In this document: positions 50,649 through 58,521 of the stretch, one piece after another
Numbering within the stretch: the stretch's first letter is position 1
How the letters are laid out: each line of letters starts with the position of its first letter
Assembly: GCA_947445035.1 (NCBI GenBank)
Contig: CANFCK010000002.1
Span: 285,212-349,211, forward strand
Source of the DNA: Deltaproteobacteria bacterium
GTDB lineage: Bacteria; Myxococcota_A; UBA796; SXON01
Reading direction: 5' to 3'
DNA: 64,000 bases
Made by a program: the position numbers and the translations under genes
Notes under the pieces: generated by a model
What the model saw: the letters and a program-made list of their open reading frames with translations, nothing else
The model's database searches: none
Told to the model about the DNA's origin: nothing

Positions 50649-52735
50649 GCGCGCTGATCCTGATGGTGCGCCTCGCGGTCAGAAACGTCCGCGCCCACCT
50701 GATCAAGAACCTGGTGATCGGCGTCATCCTCGTGTTCGGCACCTTTGTGGTGGTGACCGGCGCGGCGATGATCGACAGCCTCGACGTTGTGATGCGGCGA
50801 AGCATCACCACGAGTGTCACCGCCGACGTTCAGGTGTACGACGCCAACGCCCGTGACCCGCTGGCACTTCTGGGCGACATGAACTTCGGCGGGTCCGACA
50901 ACGGCGAGGTCGCCGACTATCGCACCGTCCGTGACGTGCTCGCAGCGGTGCCCGAGGTCCGCACCACCTTGCCGATGGGCCTCGGCAACGCGACCGTCTT
51001 CGGGGCCAACGAGCTGGACCGGACACTCGATTCGTTGCGCGAGGCCGAGGAGGCGGGCGACCCGGCCAAGGTGGCCATGCTCGTGGACCGGATCCGGCGC
51101 ATCGCCGGCGATCTTCGGCCCGAGCTCGAGCGGGTGGACAACATCACGAACGACACCGAGCGGGTAGCCGAGAGTCGTGCGGCCCTCGACCGGGTGATCG
51201 CGGAGACCTTCCCGGCCGAGTACGCGCTGTCTCCGGTGCCGACCATCGATTGGATGGACAACGCCGTCGCCCCGCTTGCGACGGACGGCCGCCTCGCCTA
51301 CTTCCGCCTGCTCGGGACCGACCTCCCGGCGTTTCAAGAAAACTTTCCGCGCATGCAGATCACGCGCGGCACCGGCGTGCCCGCCAACGAACGCGGCATC
51401 ATCCTCAATGAGTCGATGGTCGAACAGTGGCTGAAACACCCCATTGCCCGGGAATTCGACGCGATCGAAAAGCTCTACGATCCCGAGGACGACGGGCCGC
51501 AAGAGGTGATCGGGGAAAGCGGCACCATCTACGACCGGGTTCAGCGGACCAGCCGCCAGTACCGGCGCATCCTGTACCAGTTGGACACCGAAGAGATCGC
51601 CGTGCTCGAGCCCAAGCTCAGGGCGCTCCTTGCCGACCAGAGCACCGACATGCCCGGCCTGCTCAAGGCCTACCTCGCGGTGAGCGACGAGAACTTCGCC
51701 ACCCGCAAGGCGTTCTTCTACACCGAGATCGCGCCCCTGGTGCGGCTGTACGACATCAACGTCGGCGACACCCTCCCCCTGCGCGCGTTCACCAAGAGTG
51801 GCTACCTCAAGTCGCTCAACGTCAAGGTCTACGGCGTCTACAGCTACACGGGCGTCGCGAAGGATGACAGCGCGGCCGGGGCGTACTGCCTCGTCGACAT
51901 GCTCACCTTCCGCGACCTCTACGGCAAGATGACCGACGCCCAACGCGCCGAGCTCCACGACATCAAAGCGGCAGTCGGCGCGGTTGAGCTGAGCGGCGGC
52001 ACCATCGAGGACCAACTTTTCGGGGGCGGCAGCGCGCTTGAAGCGGAGGTCGCCACCACGTCCACGCTCGCGGCGCTGGACGATGTCAGCTTCGGCCGGG
52101 CCGACGCGCGCGTGCAGCAGACCTTCACCCAAGACCAGATGGAAAGCGGCGTCGTCACCAACATCGCGATCTTTTTGAAGGACCCCGACGCCAGCGAGGC
52201 TGGCATCGCGGCGATCCTGGCCGCCACCGACGCCGCGGGGCTCACGCTCACCGCCGTGGGCTGGAAGACGGCGTCGGGCTTCATCGGGCAAGCCGCGATG
52301 ATGATCCAGCTGGTGCTCTTCGTCGCCGTGCTGGTGCTCTTCCTGGTCGCGATCGTCATCATCAACATCGCGCTGGTGCTCGCCACCCTCGAACGCACGG
52401 CGGAGATCGGCACCATGCGGGCGCTCGGGGCCCAGGCCCGGTTCGTGACCCTGCTCTTGGTGGTTGAGAGCCAACTGGTGGGTCTCGTGTCGGCCGTCTT
52501 CGGCGGGGGTCTGGCGATCGGTTTCGTAAACTGGCTGAACGACTTCGGTGTGCCCGCCGACAACGACTTCCTCAGCATTCTTTTCGGCGGAAAGGCCATG
52601 TACCCAGAGTGGAGGCCGGAAAACGTCGCGCTGGGCGTGGGCTTGGTGCTCGCGGTCAGCTTCGTCGCCACCATCTACCCGGCCATCCTGGCGGCGCGCG
52701 TGCCCCCGGTCGTCGCGCTCCAAGGGAAGGAGTGA
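50645..52735 (+). CDS. FtsX-like ABC permease, large periplasmic domain
   Basis: A 696-residue MacB/LolC-type permease. An N-terminal helix (residues about 15-40: LIKNLVIGVILVFGTFVVVTG) is followed by a large periplasmic domain of about 500 residues, longer than the MacB core of most LolC/E proteins. It includes a helical insertion at about 130-180 (LDSLREAEEAGD, DRIRRIAGDLRPELERVD). Three C-terminal helices come with the FtsX signature LERTAEIGTMRALGAQARF. Partner of the next permease. Lipid or lipoprotein movement from the inner membrane is the likely role. Confidence 0.92.
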   Translation: MSALILMVRLAVRNVRAHLIKNLVIGVILVFGTFVVVTGAAMIDSLDVVMRRSITTSVTADVQVYDANARDPLALLGDMNFGGSDNGEVADYRTVRDVLAAVPEVRTTLPMGLGNATVFGANELDRTLDSLREAEEAGDPAKVAMLVDRIRRIAGDLRPELERVDNITNDTERVAESRAALDRVIAETFPAEYALSPVPTIDWMDNAVAPLATDGRLAYFRLLGTDLPAFQENFPRMQITRGTGVPANERGIILNESMVEQWLKHPIAREFDAIEKLYDPEDDGPQEVIGESGTIYDRVQRTSRQYRRILYQLDTEEIAVLEPKLRALLADQSTDMPGLLKAYLAVSDENFATRKAFFYTEIAPLVRLYDINVGDTLPLRAFTKSGYLKSLNVKVYGVYSYTGVAKDDSAAGAYCLVDMLTFRDLYGKMTDAQRAELHDIKAAVGAVELSGGTIEDQLFGGGSALEAEVATTSTLAALDDVSFGRADARVQQTFTQDQMESGVVTNIAIFLKDPDASEAGIAAILAATDAAGLTLTAVGWKTASGFIGQAAMMIQLVLFVAVLVLFLVAIVIINIALVLATLERTAEIGTMRALGAQARFVTLLLVVESQLVGLVSAVFGGGLAIGFVNWLNDFGVPADNDFLSILFGGKAMYPEWRPENVALGVGLVLAVSFVATIYPAILAARVPPVVALQGKE

Positions 52736-52738
52736 CCC

Positions 52739-54082
52739 ATGGGCGTGCTTTTCCTCATCGCGATCCGCAACCTGGTCCAGGCGCGGCGGCGCACGGCGCT
52801 TCTGTCAGGCGCCATCGGACTGGTCACCGCGCTTTTGGTGTTGCTGCTGGCCATGAGCCAGGGCATCGCGGACAACCTCGTCAGGAGCGCCACCACGCTC
52901 TCCGCCGGCCACGTGGTCGTCGCGGGCTTCTACAAGCCGAGCCCGAGCCAGGCGATCCCGCTGGTCACCGACGCCGCCAAGGTGCGGAAGGTGCTCGAAG
53001 AGTCCACGCCCGACCTGGACTTCATCATCGCCCGTGGCCGTGGTTGGGGCAAATTCGTTGGCCCCGGCGGTACCGTCCAGTCCGGTTTTGGCGGGGTCAC
53101 GATCGCCGATGAGCCGCGCTTCGTCTCGACCCTTCAGCTCGCCATGCAGAGTGAGTACAAGGACGGGGGCAAAGAAGAAATCCTTGGTGACGCCTCCCGT
53201 ATCGCGGAGCCCGGGGCGGCGATCCTGTTCGTCAACCAGGCCAAGCGCCTGGAAGTGGACGTCGGCGAAGCCATCACCTTTGTCACCGAGACCAACGACG
53301 GCCGCACCAACACCATCGACCTCACCGTCGTCGCAATCGCTCGCGACATGGGCATGCTCTCCAGCTGGGCCGTGCTCGGCAACATGGACAGCTTGCGCAC
53401 CGTCTACAAGCTCAACGACGACACGACCGGGGCCTTCTGGGTGTACCTCAAGGACATCGACCGGGCCGATGAGGTGATGAACTCGTTGCGGGTGTCCCTG
53501 GCCCAGGCCGGCTTTCAGTTGATGGACCACCAGGGCGACCCTTTCTTCTTCAAGTTCGAGGAGGTCGGCGGCGAAGACTGGACCGGCCAGAAGCTCGATC
53601 TGACCATCTGGCGAGATGAGGTGTCCTTCCTGGTGCGCATCCTCGACGTGTTCAACGTCGTGAGCGTCTTTGTGGCTAGCGTGCTCTTGGTCATCGTCGC
53701 CATCGGCATCATCAACACCATGTTCAACATCGTCCGCGAGCGCACCCGTGAGATCGGGACCATGCGTGCCATCGGCATCCATCGTCGCCGCGTGCTGATG
53801 CTTTTCCTGATCGAGGCCACGATGCTGGGGCTCTTCGCCACCACCGTCGGCGCCCTGGTGGGGGCAGCCGGCGCCCTGGGCATCGATGCCGCCGAGATTC
53901 CCGCGCCCATCGAGGCGATGAAGATGATCCTGTTGGCCGACACCATTCCGATGGCCGTGGACCCCGTCACACTGGCTCTGGTGGTGGTCGTGCTCACCGC
54001 GGTCACGGCGTTGGCCGCCTTGTGGCCCGCTGCGCTCGCCGCCCGCCTTCGTCCGATCGTCGCGCTCGGTCACACAGCCTGA
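52739..54082 (+). CDS. FtsX-like ABC permease, second subunit
   Basis: A 447-residue MacB/LolC-type permease with an N-terminal helix (GAIGLVTALLVLLLAMSQ), a periplasmic core of about 230 residues and three C-terminal helices containing FNIVRERTREIGTMRAIGIHRRR, the FtsX coupling motif. It starts four bases after the first permease gene. Two unequal permeases plus one ATPase recall LolCDE. The stop at 54080-54082 is followed after 28 bases by the LolA-like gene with its own strong ribosome site (GGAGG). Confidence 0.93.
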   Translation: MGVLFLIAIRNLVQARRRTALLSGAIGLVTALLVLLLAMSQGIADNLVRSATTLSAGHVVVAGFYKPSPSQAIPLVTDAAKVRKVLEESTPDLDFIIARGRGWGKFVGPGGTVQSGFGGVTIADEPRFVSTLQLAMQSEYKDGGKEEILGDASRIAEPGAAILFVNQAKRLEVDVGEAITFVTETNDGRTNTIDLTVVAIARDMGMLSSWAVLGNMDSLRTVYKLNDDTTGAFWVYLKDIDRADEVMNSLRVSLAQAGFQLMDHQGDPFFFKFEEVGGEDWTGQKLDLTIWRDEVSFLVRILDVFNVVSVFVASVLLVIVAIGIINTMFNIVRERTREIGTMRAIGIHRRRVLMLFLIEATMLGLFATTVGALVGAAGALGIDAAEIPAPIEAMKMILLADTIPMAVDPVTLALVVVVLTAVTALAALWPAALAARLRPIVALGHTA

Positions 54083-54110
54083 GCCACTCTACCGACTCCT
54101 GGAGGTTCCG

Positions 54111-54860
54111 ATGCTGACCCTGCTTCTCGCCGCACTCGCGTTCGCCGCCCCCACCGCCGAAGAGATGGTGAAGCGCCTCTCCGTCATCGATGATCGTCAG
54201 GCCAACAGCGGCGACTACAAGTCGCTCGTCTACATCGAGAACAAACAAGCAGGAAAGTCTGATCTTGTCTATCAGGCGGTCGTCTACCGTCGCGATGCTG
54301 ACGACAAGCTCATCATCCTGTTCGTCAAACCTCAGTCGGAGGCTGGAAAGGGCTATTTGCGACTGGACAAGAACATGTTCCTCTACGATCCCACGGTCGG
54401 CAAGTGGGAACGTCGCACCGAACGTGAACGCATCGGCGGCACCAGCTCCAACCGCCAGGACTTCGACGAGTCGCGACTCGCGGTCGAGTTCACGCCGAGC
54501 TTCGTCGCCGATGAAAAGCTAGGTTCCTACGCGGTCGAGCACCTGAAGCTCGCGGTGAAGCCAGGTGCCGACGTCGCCTTTCCGAGCGCCGAGCTGTGGA
54601 TCGACAAGGCCACGGGCAACACCCTGAAGCGGCAGGACTTCGCCGATTCCGGGCGGCTGATGCGCACCACCTACTATCCGGCGTGGAACAAGATGAAGTC
54701 GGAGACCAAAGGCGCCGACGTCTACTTCCCCAAGGAGATTCGCATCATTGACGAGGTCGAGAAGGGCACATCCACGACCGTGGTGATCCAGGAAGTCGAT
54801 CTCAAGGCCTTGGACCCGAATATCTTCACCAAGGCCTGGCTCGAAGCGAAGAGCCGCTGA
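54111..54860 (+). CDS. LolA-like outer-membrane lipoprotein-sorting protein
   Basis: A 249-residue exported protein (signal MLTLLLAALAFA). GGAGG stands six bases before its ATG. The body fits the LolA-like fold family (outer-membrane lipoprotein-sorting protein, DUF1329/COG2834 type): SGDYKSLVYIENKQAGKSDL, IILFVKPQSEAGKGYLRLDK, MFLYDPTVGKWERRT, then WIDKATGNTLKRQDFADSG. Such proteins bind acyl chains in a half-barrel cavity. Set between ABC permeases and a beta-barrel, it probably carries a lipidic cargo across the periplasm. Confidence 0.9.
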   Translation: MLTLLLAALAFAAPTAEEMVKRLSVIDDRQANSGDYKSLVYIENKQAGKSDLVYQAVVYRRDADDKLIILFVKPQSEAGKGYLRLDKNMFLYDPTVGKWERRTERERIGGTSSNRQDFDESRLAVEFTPSFVADEKLGSYAVEHLKLAVKPGADVAFPSAELWIDKATGNTLKRQDFADSGRLMRTTYYPAWNKMKSETKGADVYFPKEIRIIDEVEKGTSTTVVIQEVDLKALDPNIFTKAWLEAKSR

Positions 54861-54862
54861 CG

Positions 54863-56251
54863 ATGGGCACCTTGCTGCTGCTCGTCGCGCGATCGTTCGC
54901 TGAGGACGTCGACGAGGACACACTTTTCGGGGGGACGCCCGCGACGGAGACACCGGCGCCGTCCGCCACGGACGCGCCCGCTGTCCCTCCGACCGGGGAC
55001 CTCGGAATCGAGATCACCGAGACCGCGCCCGCCGACATTCTCGCGCGCATCGGCCTCGCGGATGAGCGACTGACCGTCGGCGGCAAGCTCTATCTACGCG
55101 CCAGCAGCTCGTTCTTTGAGGGCACCGAGGCCGAGGACACGGCCTACAGCTCGCCTAATCTGCTCGACCTTTTCACCGACATCCGGCCCAGCGACCGGGT
55201 GCGCGGCTTTGCTCAGGCTCGACTCACCTACGACTTCACCATCGCCGACGGCGACGAAGATTATCTGGGTAACGATCTGGAGCCGGCGTCGGTGGAGCTC
55301 GATCAACTCTGGCTGAAGTTCGACCTCGCCAATCGGGTTTTCGTCACCGCCGGCCGCCAGCGTGTCCGGTGGGGCAGCGGGCGTTTCTGGAACCCGACCG
55401 ACGTCTTGAGCCAGCAGACGCTCAACGCGCTGGACGTGGCGGTCTTCGACAATCGCACCGGCGTCACGCTTTTGAAGGTGCATGTCCCCATCGAGAAGAT
55501 CGGGGCCAACCTCTACGCGGTCGCCAACTTCGATGGGGCCGATACCGTCGGACAGATCGGGGGTGCGCTGCGCACAGAGTGGGTGCTCGGTCCTTCAGAG
55601 ATCGCGCTGACGGCGGCGGCGCGCGAGGGGGATCCGCTCCGCTTGGGCGCCGATGTCTCGGCCGCGGTGGGTCCGCTCGACCTGCGCGTGGAAGGCGCCG
55701 TCCGCCACGGGGACCAGACCCCCTGGTACGAAGGCGAGTTCGACATCGCCACGCTGACTCTTCCGGACGAAGTGGACCGCTCGGACGAGTGGATTCCGCA
55801 GGTGGTGGCCGGGGCGGAGCTGGGCATCCAGCTCAACGACGAAGACACCCTCTACATTGGCGGCGAGTACTTCTACAACGGGTCGGGCTACGCGGACTCG
55901 ACGCTGTACCCCTTCCTGCTCGTCAAGGGCGCCTTCACCCCCTTCTACCTGGGTGAACACTACTTTGGGGCCTACCTCGCCCTGCCAGGTCCCGGCAACT
56001 GGGACGACACCAACTTCACCGCCAGTACCCTGGGCAACCTGAGTGACCACACCTACGCGTCGCGACTGGACGTCTCCACCAAGCTCAACACCTTTCTGAG
56101 CGTCAGCGCCTACGCGGGCGTGTACTACGGCGACAACGGAGAGTTCCACTTCTCCTTCCAGCTCGATCCCGTGGAGGGCATGTTGCCCGATGGCGTCGAC
56201 ATCCCCGCCCCCATCGGCACCGTCGGGGCCGGGGCGACGGTGAATTTCTAG
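54863..56251 (+). CDS. Outer-membrane beta-barrel protein (DUF1302-like)
   Basis: A 462-residue protein with a short signal (GTLLLLVARSFA) and a Pro/Thr-rich linker. The rest alternates strand-like segments every 8-12 residues (LTVGGKLYLRASSSFF, VRGFAQARLTYDFTIADG, VFVTAGRQRVRWGSGRFW, LDLRVEGAVRHGDQTPWYEG) and ends in an aromatic residue (ATVNF), the usual barrel-closing signal. TAGRQRVRWGSGRFWNPTD resembles a conserved stretch of DUF1302-type or alginate-export-like barrels. It is two bases behind the LolA-like gene, so it is the likely outer-membrane end of the export chain. Confidence 0.82.
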   Translation: MGTLLLLVARSFAEDVDEDTLFGGTPATETPAPSATDAPAVPPTGDLGIEITETAPADILARIGLADERLTVGGKLYLRASSSFFEGTEAEDTAYSSPNLLDLFTDIRPSDRVRGFAQARLTYDFTIADGDEDYLGNDLEPASVELDQLWLKFDLANRVFVTAGRQRVRWGSGRFWNPTDVLSQQTLNALDVAVFDNRTGVTLLKVHVPIEKIGANLYAVANFDGADTVGQIGGALRTEWVLGPSEIALTAAAREGDPLRLGADVSAAVGPLDLRVEGAVRHGDQTPWYEGEFDIATLTLPDEVDRSDEWIPQVVAGAELGIQLNDEDTLYIGGEYFYNGSGYADSTLYPFLLVKGAFTPFYLGEHYFGAYLALPGPGNWDDTNFTASTLGNLSDHTYASRLDVSTKLNTFLSVSAYAGVYYGDNGEFHFSFQLDPVEGMLPDGVDIPAPIGTVGAGATVNF

Positions 56252-56278
56252 ACGCGCTCGCCGAGATACATCGGTCCG

Positions 56279-57415
56279 ATGTCAGAGCACGCCCGCGTCA
56301 GCGCCGAGCTGGCCCGCATCGACGCCTTCTTCCCGATCCTCCAGGGCCTGGGCACCCGATGGGCAGCCTCCCGCCCCTTTGAAGGACTCACCGTGGGCGT
56401 GCACCTGCACCTCACCACCATCACGTTGGCGCTGGTGCGCGAGCTGGTTCTGGGCGGCGGCCGCTGGGTCGTCAGCGCCGCGAACCCGGCCACGACCGAC
56501 CATGGCGTCGTCGAGTACATGCGCACACTGGGCCTGGACGTGCACACGGGCCGAGGTTCTCGGGATGGCGTCGAGGCCACCGTGGCCGAGGAGCCGATGC
56601 TTTTCGCCGACGTCGGGTTCGCGCTCGGCTCGGCGCTTTTGGACGAGGGGCAGCGTCCCCGTGGCGGCGTCGAGATCACGGCCTCTGGCGTCACCCGCCT
56701 GCGCGAGCGCCTCCCCCTCCCCTTTCCGGTGCTCAACATCAACGACGGCCGCCTGAAGCCGGCGATCGAGAGTCGCCGAGGCGTGGGCGAAGGGTTGTGG
56801 CCTGCCTTCACCACCCTGACCGGACAACATCTGTCGGGACGCATGGTGCTCGTCGTCGGCTATGGGCCCGTCGGCGCCGGTGTCGCAGCGTTTGCGCGTG
56901 CCGCAGGCGCCACGGTTGAGGTGGCGGAGAACGACCCCGTCCGCCGGCTGATCGCGCACTACGACGGTCTTGCCACCACCGACGCGGTCCCGGCGCTCAA
57001 GCGTGGGCGCATCGTCGTCACCGCGACCGGCCGTCGGCACACGCTGGGTGCTGCCGAGCTGGCCTCGCTCCCCGAAGGCTCCATCGTCCTGAGCGCCGGC
57101 CATGGCGGCGACGAGATCGACGTGGCCTGGCTCCGCAACCACGCCACGACCGTCGATCAGATCGGGCCGCGCGTGGTCCGCTACACGCTGCCGAGCGGGC
57201 GAAGGGTCACGGTTTTGGCCGATGGTCATCCGCTGAACATCGTCACCAATTCCGGCTCGCCGGAGCCGGTTTTGCTCCACTTCTTGCTCCTCGGGCTCGG
57301 GCTGGAGCACATCGCACGGACGGACCTCCCCCCTGGTGAGGTCTGCCTCCCGGTGGGGCTGGAGGAAGAGGCGGCGCGGATGGCCCTCGGCGTGATCGAG
57401 CGGCCGGCCGGATGA
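56279..57415 (+). CDS. Short S-adenosylhomocysteine hydrolase-like protein
   Basis: A 378-residue protein with the SAHH fold: an N-terminal substrate domain (AANPATTDHGVVEYMRTLGL, similar to the SAHH stretch with Asn/Asp ligands) and a Rossmann domain VLVVGYGPVGAGVAAFARAAGA (about residues 190-212). NINDGRLKPAIESRRGVGEG aligns with the NDSVTKSKFDN segment of true SAHH; the Lys of NDxxxK is kept while the following Asp-Asn pair reads Glu-Ser. True SAHH is 430-470 residues and ends in a Lys/Tyr pair, which is absent. It may hydrolyse another nucleoside thioether or act as a regulator. It overlaps the TPR gene by four bases. Confidence 0.75.
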   Translation: MSEHARVSAELARIDAFFPILQGLGTRWAASRPFEGLTVGVHLHLTTITLALVRELVLGGGRWVVSAANPATTDHGVVEYMRTLGLDVHTGRGSRDGVEATVAEEPMLFADVGFALGSALLDEGQRPRGGVEITASGVTRLRERLPLPFPVLNINDGRLKPAIESRRGVGEGLWPAFTTLTGQHLSGRMVLVVGYGPVGAGVAAFARAAGATVEVAENDPVRRLIAHYDGLATTDAVPALKRGRIVVTATGRRHTLGAAELASLPEGSIVLSAGHGGDEIDVAWLRNHATTVDQIGPRVVRYTLPSGRRVTVLADGHPLNIVTNSGSPEPVLLHFLLLGLGLEHIARTDLPPGEVCLPVGLEEEAARMALGVIERPAG

Positions 57416-58029
57416 CCGACGGGCTGGCGGCGGCCTATGGCGCGCTGCAGGCCGGCAACGCCGCCCAGGCGCTGACCCTTTTGGAGGCGCTGCCCGCGCT
57501 GACCCCGGCCGACCAGGCGCGCGTCCACGCCTGGCGGGGTCAGGCGCTTCGGGCCCTCGGCCGCGCCGAGGAAGGCGCCCGCGAGGTGATCGCCGCCATC
57601 CGCATCGCGAAGGCCCTCGGCGACGCCGACGGCGTCGCCGCGCTCCGCGCCCTCCACACCGACATCGCCGCTTCGGTGGCGAGTCTGCGCACCGCCGAAG
57701 CAGGGCAGCGCCGCGATCAGGCGCTCCTGGACGTCGACGACGCCACCCTGGACACCGACGGCCGCCTCCGTCGCGCCTTCGCGCTCTTGAACGCGGGTCG
57801 CCATCCCGAAGCTAGCGCCCTCGTTCGCCGCGTCGCCACCGAGGCCACAGAGCTGCGCGATCGAGTACTGTCGCGACTTGCCCTCGCGCGCATCGAAGCC
57901 GACGACGAGGCGCTCCACGAAGCGCACCGCCTGGCCGACGAGGCCGACGATCACAACCTGTTGACTGCCGTCGCCCAAACCGCGAGGCAGTTGGGAAAGA
58001 GCCTGCGCGCGCCGGACTTCGAAGGATAA
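57412..58029 (+). CDS. TPR-like hypothetical protein
   Basis: A 205-residue all-helical protein, Ala- and Leu-rich, with helix pairs spaced as in TPR repeats (AAYGALQAGNAAQALTLLEA, AWRGQALRALGRAEEGAREV, AFALLNAGRHPEASALVRRV). No signal peptide or membrane helix. It is translated with the SAHH-like gene through an ATGA overlap and is followed 12 bases on by sixA. TPR proteins mediate protein contacts; the partner is unknown. Confidence 0.72.
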   Translation: MTDGLAAAYGALQAGNAAQALTLLEALPALTPADQARVHAWRGQALRALGRAEEGAREVIAAIRIAKALGDADGVAALRALHTDIAASVASLRTAEAGQRRDQALLDVDDATLDTDGRLRRAFALLNAGRHPEASALVRRVATEATELRDRVLSRLALARIEADDEALHEAHRLADEADDHNLLTAVAQTARQLGKSLRAPDFEG

Positions 58030-58041
58030 GGCCGCCGTCCC

Positions 58042-58509
58042 ATGCGCATCGGCATCCTTCGTCACGGCATCGCCGAAGACCACGCGCGCTCGGATTTCGA
58101 CCGGCGGCTGGTCCCGAGCGGTCGGGCCGAGCTGGCCCGCGTGGCCGAGCTCATCTACCGCGCGGGGTACCGGCCCAAAGTGATCGTGCACAGCCCGCTG
58201 GTTCGCGCCGCGCAGACCGCTCAGCTCGTCGGCGAGCGGTTTCCGGGCGTGGCCCTGGTCGAGGCGGAGGCGTTGGCCTGGCCTGACCTGGACGGCATCC
58301 TCCGCATGTGCGCGGGACTCGAGGATCCTCTCCTGGTGGGCCACGAGCCGACGCTGGGACGGCTGGTCGGCAAGCTCATCGGCGCGCCGGAGGGCAGCAC
58401 GCCGTTGGAACGGGCGGGGTTCGCGCTTGTCGATGTCGATCGCATCCCCAGCACCCGTCCCGGCACCCTGCGCGTCTTCGTGCACCCGTCGCTCGCCCCC
58501 CCGATCTGA
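58042..58509 (+). CDS. sixA: Phosphohistidine phosphatase SixA
   Basis: A 155-residue histidine phosphatase with the catalytic RHG at residues 7-9 (ILRHGIAEDH), SPLVRAAQTAQLVGERF (second Arg), and GHEPTLGRLVGKLIG giving the second catalytic His. Length and order fit SixA, which removes phosphate from HPt-domain histidines or PTS proteins. No HPt protein is nearby, so its target is elsewhere. The next gene starts 12 bases later behind an AGGAG. Confidence 0.92.
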   Translation: MRIGILRHGIAEDHARSDFDRRLVPSGRAELARVAELIYRAGYRPKVIVHSPLVRAAQTAQLVGERFPGVALVEAEALAWPDLDGILRMCAGLEDPLLVGHEPTLGRLVGKLIGAPEGSTPLERAGFALVDVDRIPSTRPGTLRVFVHPSLAPPI

Positions 58510-58521
58510 CCAGGAGATCTC

